Assembly: GCA_030512335.1 (NCBI GenBank)
Contig: JAULSU010000003.1
Location: 5,084,001 to 5,148,000 of the forward strand
From: Immersiella caudata
Taxonomy: Eukaryota > Ascomycota > Sordariomycetes > Sordariales > Lasiosphaeriaceae
Reading direction: 5' to 3'
Length of the DNA: 64,000 nucleotides
Positions 51,963 to 62,604 of this stretch are shown here, piece after piece. The notes beneath the pieces were generated by a model. The model did not search any database. It was not told the DNA's origin and worked only from the letters and a program-made list of their open reading frames with translations. The position numbers and the translations under genes were made by a program. Within the stretch, counting starts at the first letter, position 1, and each line of letters begins with the position of its first letter.

Positions 51963-54359
51963 ATGAAGTTCTTTGCCTCGGTGACATGCGCGGCCAAGCT
52001 TTCGCTGGCCCTCTGGGCCGCGACTTGCACTGGCGCTGGGGCAGCAAACGCCCCGACATTGGAGTCGTTAACGAATGATCTGAGAAGAGCTGAGTCGGTT
52101 CGCGAGGTCAAGAACCTCCAGAAGACGTATGCTCAGCTTGCCTTTCATGGGCGGTGGGCGGGCATGGCAGCGCTGTTCGCCGACGACGGTATTCTCCGAT
52201 GGGGACAAGGCAAAGCGGGTGTCAACCTTCTTGCAAACGAGGATGCCGTCGACTCAAAGGGCCCGGCGGCCATCGAAAGGTTTCTAAAGACTGCAGCTGG
52301 CGATATGGACGGCATCAGCCCCGGCTCACTCCACGCGCTGATCAACGATCAGCCCCTAATTACCCTTTCAGCAGATGGAAAGACGGCCAAAGGACGCTAC
52401 CACTCCATTCAGATGATGGGAGACGGGAAGGGAAACTCGAAGATCCAGGGCGGTTTGATGGAGAATGAGTATGTGCTCTCGACAACGAGCAAAGGCGACG
52501 TCTGGCGAATCAAGCTTCTCCGGTACTTCCCGCAGTACATTGGTGACTACAAGAAGGGTTGGATCAATGTCGGCAACAACAGCTTGCCCATCGTCCCCTA
52601 TCATTACACAGCAGAGAATGCGGGCACGCCGATCTTGCTTCCCGACTCCGCAAAGAACAAATCGTCGGCGTTGGCGCCATTGACATTTGACGAGCTGCAA
52701 TACCGTGTCACCCGTTTAAACGATGAAGACGAGGTTCGCAATCTGCAACACAACTTTGGGCATTATGTTGATCGACGGATGTGGCCAGAGGTAACCGATC
52801 TCTACGCTCCAGACGGCGACGTGTCGAACGATGGGAAGATCATCTCGCCCAAGGACTTGCTTGCGGGAATGGGCCCCTCTGGGTTGACGAGAGGAATCCT
52901 CAACGAGCATCCCATTTTCCAAATGACGGTGGAGATCAGTCCTGATGGTCTGGAGGCGACGTCTCGTGGTCTCGAAATCGGCATGATCGGCGACTACGAC
53001 GCAAAAACGGCCGAGTGGCGATTCGTGACCTTCCGTAACAAGTACTTCAAAGACCCCAACACCAACATCTGGAAGATCAAGCGCTCTGTGTTGGTTCCCC
53101 GTCTGCATGCGAGCTACGCGGCGGGCTGGGCCAACGGCGGAACACTTCGAGCAAACACAGCGGCAGACCCCCCTCCGCCGTTCCTCGATCTTCTCGGCCG
53201 TCTCTCCAACGCGTCTCAACGTCCCCAAGACTGGCTCCCCACGTGGCGAGAGGAGAATATCGCCAATGAAACGGTGCTCCACGACCTCGAACGACGGCTC
53301 AAGCGCTCGACTGCTTGGGACGAAAGCGAGAACGTCTCCTCGGCCTACGGCTACTACACCGACGATGTCCGTTGCGTCGCCTTCGCAACCCTGCACGCAG
53401 ACAAAGGATTCAAGGAATCTCCAGGCGTAGGGTGGTACCGCACGCCGGAGCGCATCGCCAAGGCTTGTCAGAACCGCTATGGCGAGGGAACCAACAATAG
53501 TGTCCTGCGCTCCAGCGTACCAATCCATCTGCGTCTCCAGCCAGTGATTCTTGTTTCCCAGGACGGGCGGTCATCCACTTCTCGGGTTCGCAACTTGCAG
53601 ATTGGAACGGGCAGGGGAACGGCAGCGAGAAACTTTGTCGGCAACAACGGCTTCAACGGCGGAATGTATCATGATCAGTTCGTTCTGGAGGAAAAGAACG
53701 GCGTTAGCAGGCGCAAGCTCTGGAGTTTGGTCATTGATGAGTTTTACTGGAATAGCGCCTCCTGGGTCGGAGGTTGGTCGAGTCTCAACACGACCGCCCG
53801 GAAATTGAAGCGCAGGCAGGCGGGGATTGGAGGGTATATCGCCGACCTGGCTCTCACCGATCCGGCAATGGGCCCTCGCGAAATCGGCTTCAATGGAGGA
53901 CCGCCCCCCACCGTCCGTTGGCCCAACATCCAGCGCATGTGGTGGGCGTACCGGAATCCAGTGTCAGGACGGGTACCTGACTCGTACTGGCCAGGTTGCG
54001 TACCGTGTCAGGCCCGACCAGCTTGGAATTTGACAGCAAATGGGTATCAGGAGCCAGCCACGGGACCAACTCTTGTGAATGCGACGGCAAATGGCTTGCA
54101 GGTGACGGCCACGATAACGGGCGGCCCTGGAGAGCCTGTCGCGGGTGTTGTTCAGCTGCGAAGGGGAAATCGGGGTGGCAATCTTGTGGGAGAGGTTGTT
54201 TTGAAGGGGTCTGGGAGCAATACGGCGAGTTTTCTTGTCCAGTTGGACAGCACTTACGCCTCGGGGCCCACTCCACTGGACGTTTTCTTCCTCGGGAGCG
54301 ATCGCCTCCAGCCGGGGAAGGTGCGAGTGGTGTTGAATGTCCCCCCACCTGTGCGATGA
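51963..54359 (+). CDS. secreted multi-SnoaL-like domain protein
   Basis: A 798-residue single-exon protein from the ATG at 51963. A signal peptide (MKFFASVTCAAKLSLALWAA) is followed by three NTF2/SnoaL-like units: about residues 36-205 (VKNLQKTYAQLAFHGRW, ALFADDG), 240-390 (VRNLQHNFGHYVDRRMW, LYAPDG) and 435-620 (VSSAYGYYTDDVRC, ATLHADKG). The C-terminal 110 residues look like a beta-sandwich (GGPGEPVAGVVQL). SnoaL-like folds include polyketide cyclases, dehydratases and simple ligand-binding proteins. Secretion argues for extracellular action. The pairing with a terpene synthase hints at processing or carrying a terpenoid, but this is inference. Confidence 0.78.
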   Translation: MKFFASVTCAAKLSLALWAATCTGAGAANAPTLESLTNDLRRAESVREVKNLQKTYAQLAFHGRWAGMAALFADDGILRWGQGKAGVNLLANEDAVDSKGPAAIERFLKTAAGDMDGISPGSLHALINDQPLITLSADGKTAKGRYHSIQMMGDGKGNSKIQGGLMENEYVLSTTSKGDVWRIKLLRYFPQYIGDYKKGWINVGNNSLPIVPYHYTAENAGTPILLPDSAKNKSSALAPLTFDELQYRVTRLNDEDEVRNLQHNFGHYVDRRMWPEVTDLYAPDGDVSNDGKIISPKDLLAGMGPSGLTRGILNEHPIFQMTVEISPDGLEATSRGLEIGMIGDYDAKTAEWRFVTFRNKYFKDPNTNIWKIKRSVLVPRLHASYAAGWANGGTLRANTAADPPPPFLDLLGRLSNASQRPQDWLPTWREENIANETVLHDLERRLKRSTAWDESENVSSAYGYYTDDVRCVAFATLHADKGFKESPGVGWYRTPERIAKACQNRYGEGTNNSVLRSSVPIHLRLQPVILVSQDGRSSTSRVRNLQIGTGRGTAARNFVGNNGFNGGMYHDQFVLEEKNGVSRRKLWSLVIDEFYWNSASWVGGWSSLNTTARKLKRRQAGIGGYIADLALTDPAMGPREIGFNGGPPPTVRWPNIQRMWWAYRNPVSGRVPDSYWPGCVPCQARPAWNLTANGYQEPATGPTLVNATANGLQVTATITGGPGEPVAGVVQLRRGNRGGNLVGEVVLKGSGSNTASFLVQLDSTYASGPTPLDVFFLGSDRLQPGKVRVVLNVPPPVR

Positions 54360-55931
54360 GGTGCAAAGATGATTGACCATCAAATGAGGTTGAAAAGGAT
54401 ATCTTTGATACAAATAATGAGAATACACCCAGGTTTATCATTGGTGTACAAGGGCAACGGTCACGTCAAGCTTTTCCGAAAGAATTCTCCCAGGACTGTT
54501 GAGCTGTGACTGAGGTTTCTTGCTTTGCCTTGAGTCGCGCCCTCAGGTGCCCTGGTGGCCACCCTAATTTAGGTCCTCCTTCCCACAACTCTGACTAGAA
54601 CCCAGTCTTCCTGCATCGCCCGAACGGAACCCCTCGAAGGGCATCTTCCGGATTGAACAGCTCCCACGTTTTACTTGCCGCGCCCAACAAGCTGTGTTCT
54701 AGACAAGCTCGCGACCCTGATGACTTGCTCGGTGGCTCTGTGGGACCGAACCCGAACTTTGCGTCTTTCCGTACCACCTCTTCTTCGGGCATGTCTCTGC
54801 GGCTGAACAAGCTCGATCCCTGCCACGGGTTCTGCAATCGCTTCATTGGGACCGTTGCACGGCAGAAGAGAATCGCCCAACGCGCCCCGAGCGGTATCTG
54901 ACAGCCCGACAGACCTGGAGTGCAGCTGCTGCGCTGCGATGGCGCACCAGCTCGGGTCGCCCAGCATCAGCACGGCCAGCTGCATGCCATTCCCGATTTA
55001 TTTTGCAATGGAGTTTGCCGCTGTGGATTCCCGATCTTCACCATGCTTTTTCTTGCCCGTTATTGTCGATGTCGCCCGATACCTCCTCACGCTATTAACC
55101 CTAATTTCCTTTTTTCCCGCGGCTCCCTGCTGGAGCTCATCGTATTGCATTCAACTATTGCAGCGACTAGAGAATAGCCACACGCAACAATGGGGGGCTG
55201 GAAGCAACCCCTTATTCCACGAACGGTGAAGTCAGCTCTCAGCGTCAAGGGAGGCGCTTCGGACCTCACCATCGATATCCCTCCTCAGTGGGAAGACAAC
55301 ACTGCACGATGCGGAAGACGCCGGGTAGAAGTTTCGACGGCACGACGAAATCCCCACGCGGCTTTCACACGATAGTCTCAGCCTGCGTTGCACCAGCAAT
55401 CCATCCTCTGATGGACTATCCTTGTGGCGAGCCGAAGCGGTCAAAAGGGTACCCCTGGAGTCGACAGCCCGCGAGGTCTCAGTCACGTCCCTTAATCTAG
55501 AGATGCTCGTTTTTGAGCCGCTTGTCTGCAACATCCCGAAGGTTCGGTAATTGGCGGGCTGAAGCGTGTCAATGCGTCAGACTGAGCACCGAGAAACATT
55601 CTCGACTCGTGTCCAGCTCGTGTCCCACGCATGGGGTCTCAGACGACGTGCGCTTTCCTCGTGCCGCCACATTGGTAAAAATCCCGAGAGGCAACCTATC
55701 AGGGCTATTCTCCAAACTCCAAACCAGAGCTTCGAGGTGTTGAGTCCCACCTGACGGTTGCCTCGAGCAGAGATAAATACCCCTCGCCCTCCGGTGATGT
55801 TGTCATCCCCTCTCCCCATCTCTCCATCAGCACTCAGTCTTCTTTTCACTCTTTCAAACCTCTTCCAACCAGCTCTCTACCAACTCTCGACCAACTCTCT
55901 ACTCCTCCAACAACACCCCCCAACCACCAAA
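54360..55931. other. intergenic, no supported gene
   Basis: About 1.6 kb. Short frames on both strands lack recognisable features or good splice sites. The CT-rich stretch before 55932 is the 5' UTR of the WSC gene. Confidence 0.45.
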
Positions 55932-56627
55932 ATGGTCCGCCTCCTCCCCTTCAGCCTGGCCCTCCCCGCCCTCACACTCGCCCAAATCACCACCTACGAC
56001 TACGGCTGCTACACCGAAGGCTCCAACAGCATCCGCGCCCTCACCGGCGCCTTCACCTCCGACTTCAGCGCAGGCGGCAACTCCGAAGCCATCTGCAAAA
56101 CCTTCTGCACCACCGCCCCCAACTCCTTCTCCCTCTGGGGCACTGAGTACGGCGGCGAATGCTTCTGCGGCAACTCCCTCTCGCAGGGCTCCTTCGGCAC
56201 CTTCGCCAACGAATGCAGCACCCCCTGCAACGGCACCACCACCAACGAGAAGTGTGGCGGTGGTAATCGTCTCTCTCTGTACGGATCGTCGCCGACGCCG
56301 CCGACAGTGACGTACAACTCGTACCCGGCCCCGGCAGTGTCGACCATCGCGTCCGTCAGCTGCTACGAGGAGCCGGTGGGAGGGCGGGCGCTGTCGGGCG
56401 ACATGGTTGCTTCGGACGCGATGACGGTTGAGGCGTGCGGTAACTTCTGCTTGAATCGCGGATTCAAGATTTTCGGGCTCGAGTATGCGAGGGAGTGCTG
56501 GTGTGATAACATTAACAATGGGACGGTTTCGACGGCGACACCGACACAGTGTACTTTCCCGTGCAGCGGTGACTCGGCCCAGGTTTGTGGTGGGAATGAT
56601 AGGTTGAGTGTTTGGCAGTGGGTCTAG
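55932..56627 (+). CDS. secreted protein with two WSC domains
   Basis: A 231-residue single-exon protein from the ATG at 55932 (MVRLLPFSLALPALTLAQ, signal peptide). Two WSC domains follow: about residues 23-120 (YGCYTEG, CKTFC, YGGECFCGNSL, ECSTPCNGTTTNEKCGGGNRLSLY) and 135-231 (SCYEEPVGGRALSG, CGNFC, YARECWCDNI, QCTFPCSGDSAQVCGGNDRLSVW). Each has the eight-cysteine WSC pattern. WSC domains bind cell-wall glucan or other carbohydrates. There is no membrane segment or GPI signal, so it is a soluble secreted lectin-like protein rather than a Wsc wall-stress sensor. Intact. Confidence 0.88.
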   Translation: MVRLLPFSLALPALTLAQITTYDYGCYTEGSNSIRALTGAFTSDFSAGGNSEAICKTFCTTAPNSFSLWGTEYGGECFCGNSLSQGSFGTFANECSTPCNGTTTNEKCGGGNRLSLYGSSPTPPTVTYNSYPAPAVSTIASVSCYEEPVGGRALSGDMVASDAMTVEACGNFCLNRGFKIFGLEYARECWCDNINNGTVSTATPTQCTFPCSGDSAQVCGGNDRLSVWQWV

Positions 56628-57040
56628 GAGGTTGTTAGTAAGAGCGGGGAGGGCGAGAAGATGGGAGAGGAATTCAGGGGGGTTGTGAGGATGGTCGGAA
56701 AGGAGGGACGGGGACGGGAAGAATCGGGACGATAGGCTTGGAGGGTGGGGACGAAAAGGGCGCTTGGTTTTCTAGTCTGTTCTCTTCTGTGCCCGGATGG
56801 GGAGACTCTTTTTGTCTTCTTTGATGGGAGCTGTTTTGGCCCCTGACTTTATTTCCTTATCTTGTCTGATCAGGTTGCTTCTTTACGGACTGCTGCTACC
56901 TGGTGGCTTAGCTGCAGATTGGCTCTAGCGTAGAAGTTCGGTTCAAAAGCGATGTACTGCCAACTTCTTTCTAACCTGTGATTGAGTGCCATTTAACCAA
57001 AAAAAAAAAAAAAAACCCTTTGCCCTGGCTGCTGCTTCTA
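56628..57040. other. convergent 3' spacer with A17 run
   Basis: Between the 3' ends of the WSC gene (plus) and the SDR gene (minus). A run of 17 A occurs at 56999-57015. Nothing else. Confidence 0.5.
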
Positions 57041-57928
57041 TCAATAACGAAGAGCGTTACCATCAAAACCGAGGAACCCTCCATTCTCAGCTGTCGACTC
57101 GCGCGTAGCTTCGTCAATCAACTTGACCTGCCCCTTGACGCTCTCTTCGACCGTCACGCTCCATTCCGCGCCGGGACCAAGCACATCTAGAGCGGTCGCT
57201 CCCATGTCAGTGCCAACCGCGCTAGATCCAAGTTAGCAACGCTGATACAGACCACGAGACAAACACAAGGACCAAGACTTGCCCAGGATTCAACGCAAGA
57301 GCGGTCAGCCACTCGTTCTCATAGTGAATTCTTCTCACGATGTGGTTGGCAGCGGCCTTGCTTGCGCCGTAGCCGGCAAGCCCAAATTGCGCGCTGGAGG
57401 CGACGGCGTCGGTTGTGCTGCCGATGAGGCTGCTGGTCACGACGAATTTGGGATTTTTCGAGGCCTTGAGAAGCGGGGCGGTAGCCTGAAATAGTTTGAC
57501 AGGGCCAAGGGCGTTTACTTCGAATTGCTCGCGGAGACCGTCAAGATTGAGCGTTGCGACGGGCTCGTTGAAGACAGCGATGCCGGCATTGGCGATAACG
57601 ATGTCGAGGTGGTCGACGCCAGCAGCTTGGATGGCCTTGGTGGCGTGGGGGGCGTCGGTATCCGAGACGCTGTCGATCTTAATGACGATGAGTTTGCTGT
57701 CTTGGGCGGTGGGGAGGCTCTTGAGGCTCTGCGTGCTCGATGCCTGGGGGCCGCGCACGCCCGCAATGACGGTGTGGTTAGGGCGGGAGAGGTAGAATTC
57801 GGCGTAGCCCTTCCCGATGCCTGGTGCGTTTCAAGCGGTCAATAGCGGTTCGGATGGGGGAATAGTATCGACTGGTTGGGTGTGCGCGAACCTCGGTTGG
57901 CGCCGGTGATTAAGACGGTGGTAGCCAT
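57041..57928 (-). CDS. short-chain dehydrogenase/reductase with a GC-AG intron
   Basis: Predicted 251 residues in three exons: 57892-57928, 57283-57820 and 57041-57221. Motifs are the NAD(P)-binding TGANRGIGKGYAEFYL (completed by the first splice), DIVIANAGI, and the catalytic SSL...YGASKAAANHIV with Ser, Tyr and Lys present, then NPGAVGTDMG. Intron 2 (57222-57282) starts with GCAAGT and ends GATCTAG: only a GC donor gives NPG-AVGTDMG and an open frame to the TGA. It is like the C-signal/norsolorinic-acid-ketoreductase-like SDRs. Substrate unknown; cytosolic. Confidence 0.87.
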
Positions 57929-59097
57929 TATGGGAAGCGTTCTTGGGTGTTGTTGAGCAGCTCGTTTGAGGAGAGGCTGCGCACCTGTTCAGGGCTGAGC
58001 GTCGGATGCTGAAATGGCGGCCTGCTGGACTCCGGTCTACCAACGGCGAGCACCCCACCCATTTTATGTCAGATTTCGGACAACGCCATCGTGAGACCGG
58101 ACGCTTTGCATCTCGGCGGCCAGAAAATGCCCCGAGATTGGTAGGGCGTGTAAAGCATGCAATAATCCTCAGTTTGCACGTCTCTTGAGTCGATGGAAAA
58201 GCTCGAGAGCATTTTGTCAAGGTTGAAGTGCCAAGTCGAAGATTTGATCTCAATTCGTGCACTTTCCTGACTTTTGGAAGGCGTGTCCACATTGGCGGGA
58301 GACGGGTCAGCAAACGACGTCTTCCTTCGGCGGAGCTCCTGCGGTTGGTTGGCGCTACCTCCGGATTCACAAAGGTGCGCCCGCTTTCTCCGGGCTAGGA
58401 CGAGACCGTGAGATATTGGAATATATAAGATGGGTAGATACGATGGCGCAGGTAAGATGGCACATATAAGATGCATGGCTGTTCCTTGATTCTTACACAT
58501 ATCCAGCCATCGGCGAGAACGTCAAGCCATGGCAGACGAGAAGCCGGTGCAGTTCCTTTAGTTTGCATGAGGAGCTGACGTCGCAGCTGACTCTGCCAGA
58601 AAGCTGGGCAAGGCGCCAAGAGAACCTTGATGGCTTTTTTTCAGATCGCGTGACTACAGGCTTGTCAGCGAAAGTGGGCCCTCGCACGTGATTGCATCGG
58701 AAGGGCACAAAACGCAGAGCGGCAAACGGTTTTCTCGAACATCCGAGAGACCTCGCCAAGATCGTCACCTGCATCGGCTCGGGATGGCTCCCGGCTGGGG
58801 AAGGCGTATCGAGCGGGCCTCACGCAAAACGAGAGCCACTCATCATGCGCGCATCTCGAATTCCAGAGCCGGGTTCGACCGGCATCGGGAACTGTTCCCT
58901 GCTGGCGGCTACGCCCCGGAAGTTTCAGGGGTCTCGGCACATTCCCCACCCGTTTACCTAAATTGACGGGCCCCGGCCCAGATCCTGACCGCTCCAGTCA
59001 TCAACCATCGTTTCGTCATCCATTTGCACTGAGCGCCGTAGCAGCAATTGACAGCATCGCCAGCACGAATTGGCGCCCAATTGGCCGCAACTGCACC
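57929..59097. other. intergenic, divergent promoter region
   Basis: About 1.2 kb between the SDR start and the ZIP transporter start. Only shadow frames; both promoters presumably lie here. Confidence 0.5.
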
Positions 59098-60957
59098 ATG
59101 AACCGCCCCTCGCGCACCGAAGATGACCTCGAACATCCCTCGTGGAACCAAAACCCGCCCTTTCTGGCCCCGGACCTCACCACGCGCCAGGATCTGAACG
59201 GCATCGCCAACGCCCGCGTCCAGCGAAGCCACTCTGCCGCGGGCGCATTTGGCTTTGACGAAAAGCATGCCGGCGATATCGGTGGAGCCCCGGACTTCGA
59301 CACCGACGCCCGCGAGCGCGCCTATCTTGCAATGAACGGCACAGCAAAAGGTATGACTTACCGATCCCTCCGGAACGAATAGATCGGGGCCCTTCGCTCC
59401 CCTCCCCCTTATTCCCACTGCTGTGTCCCGAGCCCAAATATATTTAAATTAATAATGATAACTGACGCCATGGCAGTGCCGTTCATTGCTTCCAAGGCGG
59501 GGCTCGGTGGTGAAGGCCAGCCCCGGCCCTCTCGCCCGACCCAGTTCCAGCTCTGGGGCTGGATTGGGTGGGTTGTTTCGGTCGTCGTCGCGTCGACCCT
59601 CGTTTCCTTCGCTCAGGACGCGCTGTCCCCCTCTTTCGCTCGGCAAGCCCCGGTGGCCAGCCCGGCACTCCCATCTTCGTCTCCTCCCGTCTCTCCGCAT
59701 CCCGCTGCCAAGCTCGCTCGCCGTGAGCAGGGTCTCTGCGCCGGTTCTTCGGTCAACGCCGCCGAGTACAATGTGCCCCTCCACGTCGGCGCCCTGCTCA
59801 TCGTGCTTGGTGTCTCGAGCTTCGCATGCGGCCTCCCTATGCTCGCATCCAAGTTCCCGGTGCTCCGCATCCCGGCCAACTTCTTCTTCGCCGTCCGCCA
59901 CTTTGGCACTGGCGTTTTGCTGGCCACAGCGTTCGTGCATTTGCTCCCCACAGCATTCATCTCGCTCGGGGACCCATGTCTCTCGAGCTTTTGGACGACT
60001 GACTACCCGCCCATGCCGGGAGCCATCGCCCTGATCGGCATCTTCTTCGTCACTATCATTGAGATGGTCTTCAGCCCCGCCCGCCAGTTCACCCCACGGT
60101 CCGGTCGACGGACAAGCGCCATCGACCTGGAGCCCAAGTCGGACGGTAACGTAACTGTCCGTCCCTCTGGGGGTGGCCTCTGCGGTCACGCCGACGTATC
60201 GACGTTTACGCGGCCTTCTCATGGCGCGGGGGACGGCGAAGGCATCGAGCCCGCACCGGTGGATGCCAGCGACCGCCCACGCCCAGTATCAGCGTCGGAG
60301 GAGAGCCTCGAAGAGGCCAGCCGCGTGCACATTCTCACGCCGGAGCAGCAGCATAAGAAGAGCATCCTCCAGTGCATGATGCTGGAGGTCGGCATCCTTT
60401 TTCACAGCGTCTTCATCGGAATGGCGCTGAGCATCGCTGTCGGAGGAGACTTCGTCGTCTTGCTCATTGCCATTGCCTTTCATCGTGGGTCTGACGCCAT
60501 CCCAGCGAGTCTTTGACGACACAACTGACAACTCTCCAACAGAAACCTTTGAAGGTCTCGCTCTGGGCGCCCGAATCGCATCCATCGATTGGCCCCAGGG
60601 GTCTTGGCAACCGTGGCTCATGGTGCTTGCGTATGGCTGCACGTAAGCAACAACCCCTTCCTGTCATCCCCCGTGGGTCATGTGCTGACACACAGCAGAA
60701 CTCCCATCGGTCAGGCTATCGGTCTCGCGACGCACACCTTATACAGCGACCAGTCCGAGTTTGGCCTGATCCTCGTGGGCACCATGAACGCCGTGTCATC
60801 CGGCCTCCTGGTTTTCGCGGCGCTGATCGAGCTCCTCGCCGAGGACTTCCTTAGCGACCACAGCTGGGTGGTCATGCGCGGTAAGAAGCGTGTGTTTGCG
60901 TGTATCTTGGTCTTGCTCGGTGCCATCCTGATGAGCTTGGTTGGCGCGTGGGCCTAA
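59098..60957 (+). CDS. ZIP-family zinc/iron transporter
   Basis: Predicted 539 residues in four exons: 59098-59350, 59477-60484, 60543-60642 and 60699-60957, all phases consistent; intron 1 is long (126 bp). The N-terminal 100 residues are hydrophilic, then a hydrophobic anchor-like segment (WIGWVVSVVVASTLVSF). ZIP helices follow: LHVGALLIVLGVSSFACGLP, FGTGVLLATAFVHLLPTAF, a long cytosolic loop, GILFHSVFIGMALSIAVGG, then AFHQTFEGLALGARI formed across intron 2, and a last helix ending VGAWA. The His residues of helices IV and V (HS, HQTFEG) that bind metal are present. It belongs to the Zrt1/Zrt2-like plasma-membrane uptake group. Confidence 0.9.
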
Positions 60958-61513
60958 ACGGGTCCGTCATGAGATGCAGACGTGGCTGGTGATATGCCAT
61001 GCCTGATGTTTGCCATGACGCCTTTGGAAGCGTGGCTGGTGAGAGCTGCATCTCCAGGCGGGGCGTCGAAGTGCGGCGATGTGTTTGTGTGGCGTTTGAC
61101 GTTCGAAGTGCGGCCATAATGTCTGTCGTTATCATTATTAGTATCTACCTATGCTGGACATAGAGGTGGTAAGTTGAGAGGGAAAGCTTTGGATATATAC
61201 CTGAATAAACCACTCGAGGAGTTGATCTCTTAGCGAATTCTGTTCCGCTGTCTAGCATACTGGTGCGCGCTCTGTGTTGTGAGGGGTTCAAGCCCCTCGT
61301 TCGTGCGTCGACAACAGCCCCTCCATTTCCCCGCACACCGTCAACACCATGCGTCAGCCCACCTAGCGTAAGAACTGCGAAGCGGAGTGGAGATGCTGCT
61401 GGTCGTGGGGGTCGCGGGTCAACTGCCAAGGTTATCCTGCCACCACCCTACATATACTGCATTGACGCACCAAATTCCAACAACTAGCTACGATGGGTGT
61501 CCACACCCATATA
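60958..61513. other. intergenic
   Basis: 3' UTR of the ZIP gene and the upstream flank of the tRNA gene. A GAGGGGTTCAAGCCCCTC hairpin near 61278-61295 resembles a tRNA T-arm but has no other tRNA parts. Confidence 0.45.
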
Positions 61514-61600
61514 TCTTCCGTAGTATAGTGGTCAGTATGTGAGCTTGTCACCCAAGAAATGACGTCGCTCGAGACCCGGGTTCAATTCCCGGCGGGAGAG
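61514..61600 (+). tRNA. tRNA-Asp(GTC) with a 15-nt intron
   Basis: The acceptor stem TCTTCCG/CGGGAGA pairs (one T-G), followed by a normal D-arm (TAGTATAGTGGTCAGTAT). The anticodon stem TGAGC/GCTCG encloses loop TTGTCA-C with anticodon GTC at 61547-61549. An insert of 15 nt at 61551-61565 sits after position 37, the canonical nuclear intron site. The T-arm is ACCCGGGTTCAATTCCCGG and the discriminator base is G61600. A T6 terminator follows at 61604-61609. Confidence 0.92.
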
Positions 61601-61603
61601 TAC

Positions 61604-61609
61604 TTTTTT
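61604..61609 (+). terminator. RNA polymerase III T6 terminator
   Basis: Six T begin four bases after the tRNA-Asp gene, the expected Pol III stop. Confidence 0.8.
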
Positions 61610-61856
61610 GCATTTTTGCCTAGCCCACCTCGCACAAAGGTTGATCCCCTTTCTCCCCTGGCAGCTTTTCATTGTTTCGCTTCGCTTTTGTGGTGTGGGC
61701 AGTTTATTGTTAACCCCGGGACCGCAAAAAATGCCTCCACAATTAGACGACCTGTCAGAAAGAAAGGGGTTCGGGGGCCCTGGGCTTCCCTAAAGAAGGA
61801 GGTTCTGGCTTTCAGCCAGAACCTCGAGAAGCAATGCAATCAAGCCATTGCAACCC

Positions 61857-62099
61857 ACTTCTTTTCACCCATTCCAAGGTGCAGTGTTTCTGACAGCAAC
61901 CCTCCTCAGCATCCTCTCGCAATGGATCTGCGACGACTTTGCACCCGACTACAGCCTGTCGGCCAAGGAGATCTGCACGGCCCTAGTCGACTACCTGCTG
62001 AAGACGACCGCATTCCTCAATGTAATCTACGAGGCCATCCACTTTCTCCTCTACAGTAGCATCGTGACGTGGAATAGAATGTGGCCCGGTGGGCGCTGA
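61857..62099 (+). CDS. possible small membrane-associated ORF, 5' end unclear
   Basis: A frame ending at 62099 reads GAVFLTATLLSILSQWICDD, then LSAKEICTALVDYLLKTTAF and IHFLLYSSIVTWNRMW, with protein-like composition and two hydrophobic stretches. No ATG opens it directly; an upstream exon ending before CATTCCAAG could supply one. No family recognised. It may be a gene remnant. Confidence 0.3.
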   Translation, partial: TSFHPFQGAVFLTATLLSILSQWICDDFAPDYSLSAKEICTALVDYLLKTTAFLNVIYEAIHFLLYSSIVTWNRMWPGGR

Positions 62100-62600
62100 A
62101 CAAATCTATTCAAAACAAACAATAATTGACTTATGGCCTAGAAGGTCCTTGTCCTCCAGGATACAATCTGGGTCTGATGAGCTATTTTAAATACTGAGAT
62201 TCTCCGGGAACCGAAGTCCTCTGCCATTCCATGGCTTCTAAATGATGGCCCGTAGGCGCTCACTGGCCTAACCTTCTTGGCCATCGTGGCTCGATAAGGA
62301 ACCTTCCCGGCCATTGTGGCCTGATCCTGCTCAATTGGCTCAGATCAAGTTTCGTAGAGCCTAACCTTGATAATCTCTTTGCGGAATTATCGAGATTCGA
62401 CGAACCGTGGTGCCAATTCAGGTGTCAGGGGCGCTTAGAGTGTGACAGTGCCCGATCTGCTGGGTTTCGTCTTCTTTCGGGGCATTAATGATGTGGGCGA
62501 CGGAAAGGGGCTTCTTCGTGCGCAGGCGACGAGCCGTTTGCGGGACGGTGTATACAGAGCCTGTACTATAATTGTAGCCAGGAACCATCAGCCCGTGCTG
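62100..62600. other. intergenic with imperfect short repeats
   Basis: Two related units, ACCTTCTTGGCCATCGTGGC near 62271 and ACCTTCCCGGCCATTGTGGC near 62300, lie about 30 bases apart. Nothing else recognised. Confidence 0.4.
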
Positions 62601-62604
62601 ATGC

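Noticed and set aside
52716..53528. 270-codon minus-strand frame
   Set aside because: Antisense shadow of the SnoaL-repeat gene.
59449..60222. 257-codon minus-strand frame
   Set aside because: It lies wholly within the ZIP transporter exon; Arg/Glu/Gly-rich shadow of GC-rich coding sequence.
61278..61295. Hairpin resembling a tRNA T-arm
   Set aside because: No acceptor stem, D-arm or anticodon arm could be placed around it.
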